Below are positions 36,965 to 45,686 of a DNA stretch of 64,000 nucleotides, in pieces; the first letter of the stretch is position 1; each line of letters begins with the position of its first letter. The notes beneath the pieces are model-generated. The model made no database searches and was not told the DNA's origin. It saw only the letters and a list, made by a program, of their open reading frames with translations. Origin of the DNA: Caldovatus sediminis (GTDB lineage: Bacteria > Pseudomonadota > Alphaproteobacteria > Acetobacterales > Acetobacteraceae); NCBI RefSeq assembly GCF_014644455.1, contig NZ_BMKS01000002.1:434001-498000 (forward strand), read 5' to 3'. A program made the translations under genes and the position numbers.

Positions 36965-37768
36965 TCACCCCTCCGGCGGCAGGTAGCCGAAGCGCCGGAG
37001 CGGCCCCGCGAGCGCGCCGTCGAGGAAGGCGACATCCTCCGCGGCCAGTTCCAGCCGGTGGCTGCCGGGCCACACCCGGCGCACATGCGCGTCCGGGTCC
37101 GGCGTGTCCGGCAGCAGGTCGAAGCGTTCGGCGGCCGCGCGCCGGACCCGCGCCGGGATGCGCCAGCCGTACCAGTCGCAGAGGTCGTCCACCCACTCGC
37201 GCTTGCGGAATATCACGTCCTCGTAGCGATAGACCCGCAGGTTCGGCCGCTCCGTGAGCCCCGAGGCGAGGAAGCGCTCGAACATCCGCTGGTACACGCC
37301 GACGCGGCTCCTGCAGAACTCGGCGAGCGTCATCGCCTGCGCGCGCCGGCGCAGTTCGGCCATGTAATGCTCGCGCCCGTCCGCGCCCGCGTCCGGGATG
37401 CGGTGGCTCCGCACCGTCGAATGGTAGAGCGAGACCAGCATGTCCCGGGGATCGCGCAGGAGCCAGACGGCGCGCGCGGTGCCGAGGATCGGGATCGGGT
37501 GCGGCGGCCAGTCGCGGAAACCGCCATAGCAGTAGCCGCGGGGCAGGAAGAGGCGTGCCGCCTCCTGCGGCGCTTCCGCCTCCCGCACGCCGATCCGGAA
37601 CAGGTGGTCGTTGAGCGAGAACCAGGCGAGCCCGGCGGCCGGGGCGAGCGCCGCGAGCAGGTCGAAGAGCAGCGTCGAGCCGCCCTTCATCATGCCGAAG
37701 GCGAGCACGCTCGGCGCCTCCGAGCCGGGCGGCGGAAGCGCGGGCAGGGGAATCGTCCCGGCGGTCAT
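36965..37768 (-). CDS. PAPS-dependent sulfotransferase domain protein
   Basis: 267 aa. The 5'-phosphosulfate-binding loop is at residues 23-36 (AFGMMKGGSTLLFD, Lys28) and the 3'-phosphate-binding motif at about 103-119 (LLRDPRDMLVSLYHSTV), with the YRYEDV segment near 178. These residues point to sulfate transfer from PAPS to a carbohydrate or small-molecule acceptor, but the acceptor is unknown. It is out of place among catabolic genes. It follows the DUF1028 gene by 22 bases on the same strand. Confidence 0.85.
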   Translation of the reverse strand: MTAGTIPLPALPPPGSEAPSVLAFGMMKGGSTLLFDLLAALAPAAGLAWFSLNDHLFRIGVREAEAPQEAARLFLPRGYCYGGFRDWPPHPIPILGTARAVWLLRDPRDMLVSLYHSTVRSHRIPDAGADGREHYMAELRRRAQAMTLAEFCRSRVGVYQRMFERFLASGLTERPNLRVYRYEDVIFRKREWVDDLCDWYGWRIPARVRRAAAERFDLLPDTPDPDAHVRRVWPGSHRLELAAEDVAFLDGALAGPLRRFGYLPPEG

Positions 37769-37790
37769 CGCGCGAGCTGCGGCATCCGCC

Positions 37791-38510
37791 TCACCTGCGG
37801 AAGCGCAAGTCCAGCCCGCGCGCGATCCACTCCGCCTCGATCCTGTCGAGGTCCGTCTCGCCCGACGGATCCGCCTTGCGTGGCGCGCGCGACAGCCCCG
37901 GCTCGCGCATCTGCCGCCACAGCCCGAGCAGCCGCCGCAGTTCCGCCAGCGGCTCCGGATGGTCGTCCACCCGCAGGTCGAGATCGGGGAAGTCCTCGGT
38001 CGTCGTGATCACCATCGCCGCCGACTGCTTCCCGCGCCGGTCCCCGCCGGCGGCCTGCCCGGCGTCGAGCGCCGCCAGCAGCCGCTCAGGCAGTGCCAGG
38101 TCGCGCCGCACGGCGAAGGCGGCGAAGGTCTCCTCCACCACCGCCGGGCCCGCCAGCATGTTGCCCGCGACGCTGAAGCCCTGCCCGGTCCGCTCGCCGC
38201 ACCACGCGACGCAGTTCTCCCCGGTGAAGGCCGCACTGCGTCCGTGGCGGTCCACGCAATGCACCTGCCGGATGCCGCGGCCCGCGTCGCCCGCGAGCGC
38301 GCCCTCGATCGCCGCCGCCGGCGGCAGGCCGCGCGCCAGCCCGTCGAGGATCGCCGGCCCGAGATAGCGGTTGGTGAAGGACTGGGTGGAGACCGCGCCC
38401 ACGCCGGCGCGGACGAAGGGGCAGCTCGCCCCGACCGCGAGATTGCAGGTGGTGACCGCGACGGCGAAGGCGCCGGTTGCCGGATCATGCGCGACGATGG
38501 ACCAGGTCAT
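37791..38510 (-). CDS. DUF1028 family protein (Ntn-hydrolase-like)
   Basis: 239 aa from the ATG behind GGGGAGC; the longer in-frame reading from 38969 crosses the divergent gene and lacks family similarity. Begins TWSIVAHDPATGAFAVAVTTCNLAVGASCPFVRAG with GVGAVSTQSFTN, the DUF1028 pattern, and has FSVAGNMLAG near residue 120. The family is thought to have an Ntn-hydrolase-type fold and is often found near peptidases or gamma-glutamyl metabolism genes. Function not established. Divergent from a Bug receptor gene. Confidence 0.85.
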   Translation of the reverse strand: MTWSIVAHDPATGAFAVAVTTCNLAVGASCPFVRAGVGAVSTQSFTNRYLGPAILDGLARGLPPAAAIEGALAGDAGRGIRQVHCVDRHGRSAAFTGENCVAWCGERTGQGFSVAGNMLAGPAVVEETFAAFAVRRDLALPERLLAALDAGQAAGGDRRGKQSAAMVITTTEDFPDLDLRVDDHPEPLAELRRLLGLWRQMREPGLSRAPRKADPSGETDLDRIEAEWIARGLDLRFRR

Positions 38511-38622
38511 GGGAGCTCCCCTCCGTCCCCGTTCCGGGACCACACCCTCGCACGGCGCGGGCCGTTGCGCATCCCGCCGGCCGGTGTCATGAGCGGCCGA
38601 CACGCCTGCGGGAGAGAACGCC

Positions 38623-39624
38623 ATGCCGACGCATCCCTCGCGCCGCCACCTGCTTGCCGGCTCGGCCGCCGCCGCGGGTGCCGCAGCGCTCGCCCTGCCG
38701 GGCCGGGCGCGCGCCCAGGCCGCCTGGCCCGACCGCACGGTGCGCCTGATCGTCCCCTTCGGCCCCGGCGGCGCGGTGGACACCCTCTCGCGCACCGTCG
38801 CCAACGCCTTCCCGCCGCACGCCAACGGCCAGACGCTGGTGGTGGAGAACCGCGGCGGCGCGGGCGGCACCATCGCCGGCGCCTTCGTCGCCCAGTCGCG
38901 GCCGGACGGATACACGCTGATGATGGCCGACCTCGGCGCCAACGCCATCGGCAAGGAGCTGCAGCCCAATCTGGGCTACGACCCGGCGAGCGCCTTCACC
39001 CCGATCGTGCACCTGGTCAACCTGCCGATCGTCGTCATCGTGCGCGCGGGCATCCCGGTTCGCGACCTGCCGGGCCTGATCGAGCGCGCGAAGCAGAGCC
39101 GCGACGGCATCCCCTACGCCTCCCCCGGCATCGGGCACCCGAGCCATCTCGGCGTGGAGATGCTGGCGCGCATGGCCGGCGTGCGCTTCACCGCCGTGCA
39201 CTACCGCAGCGGCGCCGACGTGATGCGCTCGCTGATCCAGGGCGAGACCGAGTTCTCCATGCCGAGCGTCTCGACCGCGATGCCCTTCATCCGCGAGGGC
39301 AGGGTGCGCCCGATCGCGGTCGGCGCGCCGCATCCCGTCGCCGCCCTGCCCGACACGCCGCCCGTCGCCGCCACCCTGCCGGGCTTCGAGGCCACCACCT
39401 GGCACGGCGTCGTCGGCCCGGCGGGCCTCCCGGCGGAGATCGTCGCCGCGGCCAACCGCGTCTTCAACGCCATCATCACCTCGCCCCCGGTGCGCGAGAC
39501 GGTGCAGCGCGTGCAGGCCGCGGAGGTGGTCGGCGGCACGCCGGAAGCCTTCGCCGCCTTCATCCGCCGCGAGATCGAGAAGTGGACGCCGGTGATCCGC
39601 ACCGGCGGCATCCGCGCCGACTGA
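38623..39624 (+). CDS. Bug/TctC-family tripartite tricarboxylate receptor
   Basis: 333 aa with a signal peptide of about 31 residues (RRHLLAGSAAAAGAAALALPG then ARAQA). Family pattern WPDRTVRLIVPFGPGGAVDT, TLVVENRGGAGG, PDGYTLMMADLG and VHYRSGADV. Single plus-strand gene between the DUF1028 gene (divergent) and the HAD gene (convergent). A GC-rich hairpin follows the stop. Confidence 0.9.
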   Translation: MPTHPSRRHLLAGSAAAAGAAALALPGRARAQAAWPDRTVRLIVPFGPGGAVDTLSRTVANAFPPHANGQTLVVENRGGAGGTIAGAFVAQSRPDGYTLMMADLGANAIGKELQPNLGYDPASAFTPIVHLVNLPIVVIVRAGIPVRDLPGLIERAKQSRDGIPYASPGIGHPSHLGVEMLARMAGVRFTAVHYRSGADVMRSLIQGETEFSMPSVSTAMPFIREGRVRPIAVGAPHPVAALPDTPPVAATLPGFEATTWHGVVGPAGLPAEIVAAANRVFNAIITSPPVRETVQRVQAAEVVGGTPEAFAAFIRREIEKWTPVIRTGGIRAD

Positions 39625-39632
39625 GGCAGGGT

Positions 39633-39655
39633 GGGGGAGGGGCCGCCCCTCCTCC
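39633..39655. terminator. Predicted bidirectional terminator hairpin
   Basis: GGGGGAGGGG (39633-39642) pairs with CCCCTCCTCC (39646-39655) around a 3-base loop: ten pairs, one of them G-T. It lies between the convergent stops of the Bug receptor and HAD genes. No T tract is seen. Confidence 0.45.
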
Positions 39656-39667
39656 CGGCCGGCCCCG

Positions 39668-40384
39668 TCAGCAGCGCAGCTTCGCCGCTAGGTCCACGAA
39701 GTCGGTCGCCACCACGTCCCAGGCCTCGGACGGCGCGAGGTCGGTCGTCTGACCCGGCCCGTGCTCGCGCGGGCGCGCGACGAAGCAGGTGCGCAGCCCG
39801 CAGCCGCGCGCCGCCTTGAGGTCGCCGTTGTGCGCCGCGACCAGCGCCACCTGCTCCGGCCTCAGCCCGAGGATGTCCGCGGTGCGCAGATAGGCCTCCG
39901 GCCGCGGCTTGTAGGCCTGCGCCACCTCGGCGCCGAGGATCGCGTCCCAGGGCAGCCCCGCGCGCTTGGCCATGTTCAGCAGCAGCGCGACGTTGCCGTT
40001 GGAGAGCGGCGCGATGATGTAGCGCGCCTTCAGCCGCGTCAGCCCCGCCACGGTGTCCGGCCAGGGATCGAGGCGGTGCCAGGCGCGATTCAGCTCGTCC
40101 AGCTCCGCCTCGGCGATCGCCGCGGGGTCGAGGCCGTGGTCGCGCAGCACCGCCTCCAGGTTCTCGCGGTGCAGGATGTCGAGGCGCGTGAAGGGCCGCC
40201 GCCCGCTGCGGCATTCCTCCATCGCCGGCTGGTAGCGCCGCCGCCAGGCGTCGGCGAAGGCCCGGGGGTCGATGTCCGCCCGCCCGTGCCGCTCCAGGAA
40301 GGGCGCGGCGTCCCGCGCCACCCCCTCGCGCCAGTCCACCACGGTGCCGAACACGTCGAACACCAGCGCGCGCACCTGCTCCAT
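39668..40384 (-). CDS. HAD-superfamily hydrolase, haloacid dehalogenase type II-like
   Basis: 238 aa. Motif I FDVFGTVVDW near residue 10 supplies the nucleophilic Asp, motif II is APLSNGN near 117, motif III lysine in AYKPRPEAY near 151, and the last motif AAHNGDLKAARGCG near 176. (S)-2-haloacid dehalogenases carry related motifs, but the final one differs (HNGD rather than NxWD), so phosphatase or dehalogenase activity is uncertain. Last gene of the TauD-FAH-Bug-lyase-HAD run, five bases after the lyase stop. Confidence 0.85.
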   Translation of the reverse strand: MEQVRALVFDVFGTVVDWREGVARDAAPFLERHGRADIDPRAFADAWRRRYQPAMEECRSGRRPFTRLDILHRENLEAVLRDHGLDPAAIAEAELDELNRAWHRLDPWPDTVAGLTRLKARYIIAPLSNGNVALLLNMAKRAGLPWDAILGAEVAQAYKPRPEAYLRTADILGLRPEQVALVAAHNGDLKAARGCGLRTCFVARPREHGPGQTTDLAPSEAWDVVATDFVDLAAKLRC

Positions 40385-40389
40385 CGCGG

Positions 40390-41277
40390 TCACCCCTCTG
40401 CCGGCCGGTCCTGGGCCCAGCGCCGCTCGAACTCCCACACCTCCGGGAAGCCCATCAGCTCGCAGATCCGCCCGAAGCCGTAGGAGGCCTCGGCCGGCAG
40501 CCCGTTCGAATCGCCCCGCGCCTTCAGATGCGCATAGGCCCGCTCCAGCGCCGCCGCGGCGGCGAGGAAGCCGAGCGCCGGATAGATCGCGATCGCGTAG
40601 CCGATCTCCTGGAGGCGCCTGGCCGGCAGGATCGGCGTCCGCCCGCCCTCGACGCAGTTGGCGAGCAGCGGCCAGCGCGGGCCGAGCTGCCGGCCGATCT
40701 CGATCATCTCCGCCTCGCTCTCCGGGCTCTCGACGAAGACGATGTCGGCGCCGGCCTCGCCGTACAGGCGCCCGCGCCGGATCGCCTCCTCGAGGCCGAG
40801 CGAGGTGCGCGCGTCGGTGCGCGCGACGATCAGGAAGTCCGGGCTCCGCCGCGCCTCGACGGCGACCCGGATCTTCAGCGCCATCTCCTCCGCCGGGATC
40901 ACACGCCGGCCCGGCGTGTGCCCGCACTTCTTCGGCACCTCCTGGTCCTCGATCTGGATGCCGGAGATGCCCGCCACCTCGTAGCCGCGCACCGTCTCGC
41001 GCACGTTGAGCAGGCCGCCATAGCCCGTGTCCGCATCCGCGATCAGCGGCGTGCGGCAGCCCTGCGCGATGCGGCCCATGCGGCCCACCATGTCGGTGTA
41101 GGTCGCGAGCCCGGCATCGGGCAGGCCGAGGTGCGAGGCGACGACGCCGAAGCCGGTGCCGTAGAGGCACGCGAACCCCATGCCGTCCGCCACCCTGGCG
41201 GAGATCATGTCGAACACGCCGGGCGCGACGATGAAGCGCCGCTCGGCGAGGGCGCGGCGCAGGGCGGGATCGGCCAT
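40390..41277 (-). CDS. Isocitrate lyase/PEP mutase superfamily lyase
   Basis: 295 aa. Metal-binding ADADTGYGG near residue 78, IEDQEVPKKCGH near 110 (the KKCGH motif of lyases with the catalytic cysteine), and VARTDAR near 150. The cysteine favours C-C lyase activity, such as 2-methylisocitrate or dimethylmalate lyase, over PEP mutase, which lacks it. It probably splits a substituted malate or citrate-like acid formed by neighbouring enzymes (inference). Confidence 0.88.
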   Translation of the reverse strand: MADPALRRALAERRFIVAPGVFDMISARVADGMGFACLYGTGFGVVASHLGLPDAGLATYTDMVGRMGRIAQGCRTPLIADADTGYGGLLNVRETVRGYEVAGISGIQIEDQEVPKKCGHTPGRRVIPAEEMALKIRVAVEARRSPDFLIVARTDARTSLGLEEAIRRGRLYGEAGADIVFVESPESEAEMIEIGRQLGPRWPLLANCVEGGRTPILPARRLQEIGYAIAIYPALGFLAAAAALERAYAHLKARGDSNGLPAEASYGFGRICELMGFPEVWEFERRWAQDRPAEG

Positions 41278-41319
41278 GGCGTGTCTCCGTGAGGCGGGGC
41301 GGCTGCGCGCCGGCCCGGA

Positions 41320-42303
41320 TCAGTCTATCGTCGCGCCCGAGATCCGGATGATCGGCGTCCAGCGCTCGATCTCCGATGCGATGAACTCCCGCGTCCGCTC
41401 CGGCGTGTAGCCGAGCGTGATCACGTTGCCGAGCTGCAGCAGTCGGTCGCGCACCTCGGGCGTCTGCAGCGCCACCTGGATCTGCTCGTAGAGGAACTGC
41501 CGGATCGGCATCGGCGTGCCGAGCGGCGCCGACCACGGCGTCCAGGTGCTGGCGACGAACTCCGGCAGCCCGGCCTCCGCCGAGGTCGGCAGGTCCGGCA
41601 GCATCGGCGAGCGCTCCGGCGTCGAGACGAACAGGGCCCGCACCGTCCCGGCGCGGGCATGGCTCTCGAGGAAGGAGATCGTGTCGAGCTGGAACGCGAT
41701 CCGTCCCGCCGCCAGATCGGAGAACGCCGCCGCGGAGCCGCGATAGGGGATGTGGTTCGCCTGCACGCCCATCAGGTGCAGCATCATCACCGCCGCGATG
41801 TGCCCGGTCGAGCCGTTGCCCGCCGAGCCGAAGTCGTAGCGCCCCGGATTGGCCGCGAGCAGCGCGCGGAACTCGGCGAAGTTCCGCGCCGGCACGCTGG
41901 GATGGACCGCCAGCACCAGTGGCGAGAGGCTGTTGATCGTGATGTGGTCGAGGTTCCTCAGCGGATGCACCGACAGGTTGCGGTACAGCCCCGGGGTCAG
42001 CCCGTGCGTCCCGAGCGCGCCGACCAGCAGCGTGTAGCCGTCGGGCGTTGCCCTCGCCACGGTCTCGAGCGCGACGATGCCGCCGCCGGAGGGCCGGTTC
42101 TCGACCACGAACTGCTGGCCCGTCTGCGCCGACAGCGCCTGCCCGATCAGCCGCGCGTTCATGTCGGCGTTGCCGCCCGCGGCGAAGGCCACGACGATGC
42201 GCACCGGCCGGTTCGGATAGTCGCTCCCCGGCGCGCGCGGCTGCGCCGCCGCCACTCCGGCCGAGAGCAGCAGCGCGCCGAGCGCCGCGATCCACGTCTT
42301 CAT
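41320..42303 (-). CDS. Bug/TctC-family tripartite tricarboxylate receptor
   Basis: 327 aa. Signal peptide of about 20 residues (WIAALGALLLSAGVAAAQ). Family pattern YPNRPVRIVVAFAAGGNADMN, FVVENRPSGGG, PDGYTLLVGALG and IPYRGSAAA. It sits between the lyase and the FAH-family hydrolase genes on the same strand, which suggests the ligand is a carboxylate fed to those enzymes. Confidence 0.9.
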   Translation of the reverse strand: MKTWIAALGALLLSAGVAAAQPRAPGSDYPNRPVRIVVAFAAGGNADMNARLIGQALSAQTGQQFVVENRPSGGGIVALETVARATPDGYTLLVGALGTHGLTPGLYRNLSVHPLRNLDHITINSLSPLVLAVHPSVPARNFAEFRALLAANPGRYDFGSAGNGSTGHIAAVMMLHLMGVQANHIPYRGSAAAFSDLAAGRIAFQLDTISFLESHARAGTVRALFVSTPERSPMLPDLPTSAEAGLPEFVASTWTPWSAPLGTPMPIRQFLYEQIQVALQTPEVRDRLLQLGNVITLGYTPERTREFIASEIERWTPIIRISGATID

Positions 42304-42356
42304 CGGTCTTCCTCCCCGTCAGCCCGCGGGGCCGCGCACGCGGCCCGCTTCTCTAT

Positions 42357-43277
42357 TCACCCGATCGCGTGCTCCAGCACGCCGACCCGCTCCACCTCGA
42401 TGCGCAGCCTGTCGCCCGGCCGCAGCCAGCGCGGCGGATCGCGGAACGCGCCCGAGCCCGCCGGCGTCCCGGTCGCGATCAGGTCGCCGGGCTCGAGCGT
42501 CACGTAGCGGCTGAGATAGGCGATCAGCCGGGGCACCGGGAAGATCATCTCCGCCGTGTTCCCCTCCTGCACCAGCTCGCCGTTCAGCCAGCAGCGCACC
42601 GCGAGGCGCCAGGGCTCGCCCACCTCGTCCGCCGTCGCGAGCCACGGCCCGATCGGGCAGAACCCGTCCATCCCCTTGGCGAAGGAGGTCTGCGGCGGGC
42701 TGACGTCGAACTGGAATTCGCGCGCGCTCACGTCGTTCAGCGCCACGTAGCCGGCGACGTGCTCCAGCGCCACGCCCTCCGGCACGTCGCGCGCCGCGCG
42801 GCCGATGACGACGCCGAGCTCCGCCTCGTAGTCCGGCTTCGTCACCGCCTTCGGGATGCGCACCGTGCAGCCCGGACCGGCGACCGCCGAGGACGGCTTG
42901 AGGAAGATGCGCGGCGCCGCCTGCGCCGGCCCGCCCACCTCCTTCGCGTGCTCCGCGTAGTTCCGCCCCACGCCGAGGATCTTCCCCGGCCGCAGCGGCG
43001 CCAGCAGCTCCACGGCGCCGAGCGGCACGCGCAGCCCCGCGCTCTCCGGCCGCGCCGCGAAGGCGAGCGCCCGCGCCGCCGCCACCATCGCCGCCTCGTC
43101 GCCGATCAGCGCCACCATGTCCTCGGGGATCGCCGCCGCCGCGCGGTCCGGCTCGCCCGCCGCCCGCATCGCCGCGGCCAGCGCCGGGCGCAGCGCCGCC
43201 ACCGAATCCCCGCCGACCACGCCGCCGAGCACCGGCGCCTCGCCGCCTCCCGGGCGGCGGAACCTCACCAGCCTCAT
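42357..43277 (-). CDS. Fumarylacetoacetate hydrolase family protein
   Basis: 306 aa. The start overlaps the TauD-like stop (ATGA). The catalytic domain has ILGVGRNYAEHAKE near residue 103, metal ligands in KPDYEAELGVVIG near 148, NDVSAREFQ near 181 and ATGTPAGSG near 277. These enzymes hydrolyse or decarboxylate acylpyruvate-type intermediates in aromatic or sugar-acid catabolism. Coupled with a TauD-like dioxygenase. Confidence 0.88.
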   Translation of the reverse strand: MRLVRFRRPGGGEAPVLGGVVGGDSVAALRPALAAAMRAAGEPDRAAAAIPEDMVALIGDEAAMVAAARALAFAARPESAGLRVPLGAVELLAPLRPGKILGVGRNYAEHAKEVGGPAQAAPRIFLKPSSAVAGPGCTVRIPKAVTKPDYEAELGVVIGRAARDVPEGVALEHVAGYVALNDVSAREFQFDVSPPQTSFAKGMDGFCPIGPWLATADEVGEPWRLAVRCWLNGELVQEGNTAEMIFPVPRLIAYLSRYVTLEPGDLIATGTPAGSGAFRDPPRWLRPGDRLRIEVERVGVLEHAIG

Positions 43278-44158
43278 GCCGCGAGCGCCCCGTAGTCGAG
43301 GCTCGCCATCACCTGCACGCGGTGGATCAGCCGCGGCTCGTCCGGCCCGTAATCCGCCACCGCGTTGTGGATCGTGCCGATGTTGTCCCACATCAGCACG
43401 TCGCCCTCCGTCCAGCGGTGGGAGTAGAGGTACTTCTCCTGCGCCTGGTGGCGGAACAGGAATTCGAGCATCGCCTCGCTCTCCGCCGGGTCGAGCCCCT
43501 CGATGCGCACCGCGTAGCCGACGTTGCAGTACAGCACCCGCCGCCCGGTGATCGGGTGCAGGCGGAAGATCGGCTGCGGCACAGGCGGCTTCTTCGCCCG
43601 TTGCTCCGGCGTCAGCGGCCCGCGGATCGAGCCGGGTCGCTGCCGCGCCATGTCCCAGAACTTCGCGAAGTCGTGGATCGCGACCTTGCCCTCCAGCCGC
43701 GCCTTCACCTCCGCCGGCAGGTCCTCGTAGGCCGCGTGCATGTTGCGGAACTGCGTGTCGCCGAGCGGCCGCCCGTCGCGGACCGGCACGCGCTTGGCGT
43801 GCAGCACGTTGGCGAGCGCGATCTCCCTCGAGTAGCTCATGTCGGTGTGCCAGCCCTGGCCGGCGTCGCCGAGCCCGATCGGCTTCCCGCTCTCGTCCCG
43901 GATGTTGGAGAGGATCATCACCTCCGGATGCCCCGGAGCGTGGAACCCGCCGGCGGCGACGTTCACCTCCAGCTCCCCGAACCGCCGGCCGAAGGCCGCG
44001 AGCTGCGCGGGCTCCAGGTCCTGGCCCGGGAAGCACAGCACGCCGTGCGCGCCGAGCGCGCGCAGCAGCGTCCGGAACGCCGCGTCGTCCAGCGGTCGTC
44101 TCAGGTCGATCCCCTCCACGCGCGCGCCGAGCCCGGCGTTGTTCGGCGTGATCCGCAT
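43274..44158 (-). CDS. TauD/TfdA-family 2-oxoglutarate/Fe(II) dioxygenase
   Basis: 294 aa. Iron-binding HxD in GQGWHTDMSY (His104, Asp106) and distal histidine His279 in RLIHRVQV; the DNIGTIHNA segment near residue 255 is also typical. Family members hydroxylate taurine, 2,4-D, alkyl sulfates or carnitine precursors. First gene of a five-gene minus-strand run, so it may start the breakdown of the acid taken up by the Bug receptor in the same run (inference). Confidence 0.9.
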   Translation of the reverse strand: MRITPNNAGLGARVEGIDLRRPLDDAAFRTLLRALGAHGVLCFPGQDLEPAQLAAFGRRFGELEVNVAAGGFHAPGHPEVMILSNIRDESGKPIGLGDAGQGWHTDMSYSREIALANVLHAKRVPVRDGRPLGDTQFRNMHAAYEDLPAEVKARLEGKVAIHDFAKFWDMARQRPGSIRGPLTPEQRAKKPPVPQPIFRLHPITGRRVLYCNVGYAVRIEGLDPAESEAMLEFLFRHQAQEKYLYSHRWTEGDVLMWDNIGTIHNAVADYGPDEPRLIHRVQVMASLDYGALAA

Positions 44159-44298
44159 GGCATGCCCTCCGTGCGCGGAACTTCGGCCAAGCGCGCGCCG
44201 GCGTCAACGCCGCCTCCGGCCGCGGGCTTCCGCCCGCGCCCGCGGCGCGCCATCCTCGGCTCCCTCGGGACGGCATGCCAGAGGGGGATCGCGCATCC

Positions 44299-45585
44299 AT
44301 GGACATTGCGCCGCCGCCGGGGGACCGGCCCCGCGAGAACCGGCCGCGCGTGCTGGTGATCGGCGCCGGCATCGTCGGCCTCTGCGTCGCCTGGCACCTC
44401 GCGCGCCGCGGCGCCGCGGTCACGGTGCTGGACGGCGAGGAGCCCGGCAGCGGCGCCTCCTCCGGCAATGCCGGCGCGATCAGCGCCGGCTCGGTCGCGC
44501 CGCTCGCCATGCCGGGCGTGCTCCGGCAGGTGCCGCAGATGCTCACCGACCCCGCCGGCGCGCTGCACGTCCCGCCGGGCTATTGGCCGCGCGCCGCCCC
44601 CTGGCTGCTGCGCTTCGTCGCCGCCGCCCGTCCCGCCCGCGTCGAGGCGATCGCCCAGGCGCTCGCCGGCCTGCTGTTCGGCGCCATGGAGCGCCACCGG
44701 GAGATCCTCGCCGCGGAGGGCGCCCTCGACCTGCTGCGCGACGACGGCCAGCTCTACCTCTACCGCGACGACGCCCACTACGCGAAGGACGCCGCCGCCT
44801 GGACGCTGCGCCGGCGCCACGGCCTGCGCATCGAGGTCCTGCGCGGCCACGACGCGATCCGCGCGCTGGAGCCCGAGGTCTCGCCCGCCTACACGCTCGG
44901 CCTGTTCCTCCCCGAGCAGGGCAACTCGATCAACCCGCTGCGCCAGGCGCAAGCCGTCGCCGCCGGCGTCCGCCGCATGGGCGGCCGCATCCTCCGCCGC
45001 CAGGTGCGCGCCATCGCCACCGCCGAGGGCCGCGTGGTCGGCGCCGAGACCGACGGCGGCCGCCTCGAGGCCGACGCCGTGGTCCTCGCCGCCGGCGCCT
45101 GGTCCGCGCGCCTCCTGCGCCCGCTCGGCCTCAGGGTGCCGCTCGAGACGCAGCGCGGCTACCACGTGATGGTGCCGGACGCCGGCGTGCGCCTCTCCCG
45201 CCCCGTCGTCCCGGCCGACCGCAAGGCCTTCCTCACGCCGATGGAGGGCGGCCTGCGCGTCGCCGGGACGGTGGAGTTCGGCGGCCTCGACCGCCCGCCG
45301 ACGCCCCGCCGCGCCGAACTGCTGATCGGCGACCTGAAGAAGGTCTTCCCCCACGCCGACACGCGCGGCGCCCGCGGCTTCTGGATGGGCCACCGCCCCT
45401 GCCTGCCGGACAGCCTGCCGGTGCTCGGCCCGGTGCGGCGCTGGCCCGGCCTCTGGTGCGCCTTCGGCCACGGCCATCTCGGCCTCACCGGCTCGGCGCC
45501 GACCGGCGCCGTGCTCGGCGCGGCGATCCTGGGCGAGCGGCCGAACCTGGACCTCGCGCCCTTCGCCGTCGAGCGGTTCGGCTGA
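44299..45585 (+). CDS. FAD-dependent oxidoreductase, D-amino acid dehydrogenase (DadA)-like
   Basis: 428 aa from the ATG at 44299, behind GAGGGGGAT; an ATG 24 bases upstream is less well placed. Dinucleotide-binding VLVIGAGIVGLCVAWHLARR near residue 18, then EEPGSGASSGNAGAI near 50 (DadA-type FAD contact) and ETQRGYHVMVPDAGV near 280. Oxidises a D-amino acid or similar amine. Downstream the SDR gene is 101 bp away. Electron acceptor may be quinone, as in DadA. Confidence 0.88.
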   Translation: MDIAPPPGDRPRENRPRVLVIGAGIVGLCVAWHLARRGAAVTVLDGEEPGSGASSGNAGAISAGSVAPLAMPGVLRQVPQMLTDPAGALHVPPGYWPRAAPWLLRFVAAARPARVEAIAQALAGLLFGAMERHREILAAEGALDLLRDDGQLYLYRDDAHYAKDAAAWTLRRRHGLRIEVLRGHDAIRALEPEVSPAYTLGLFLPEQGNSINPLRQAQAVAAGVRRMGGRILRRQVRAIATAEGRVVGAETDGGRLEADAVVLAAGAWSARLLRPLGLRVPLETQRGYHVMVPDAGVRLSRPVVPADRKAFLTPMEGGLRVAGTVEFGGLDRPPTPRRAELLIGDLKKVFPHADTRGARGFWMGHRPCLPDSLPVLGPVRRWPGLWCAFGHGHLGLTGSAPTGAVLGAAILGERPNLDLAPFAVERFG

Positions 45586-45686
45586 GCGCCGCCGCCCCGG
45601 CGCGACTTCCCGTCCGCGCGCCGCCCCGGTAGCGTCGCGGCGCGGGGCGCATCGCCCGTCGCCCCGCGCCGCGGGAGGACAGGAGC

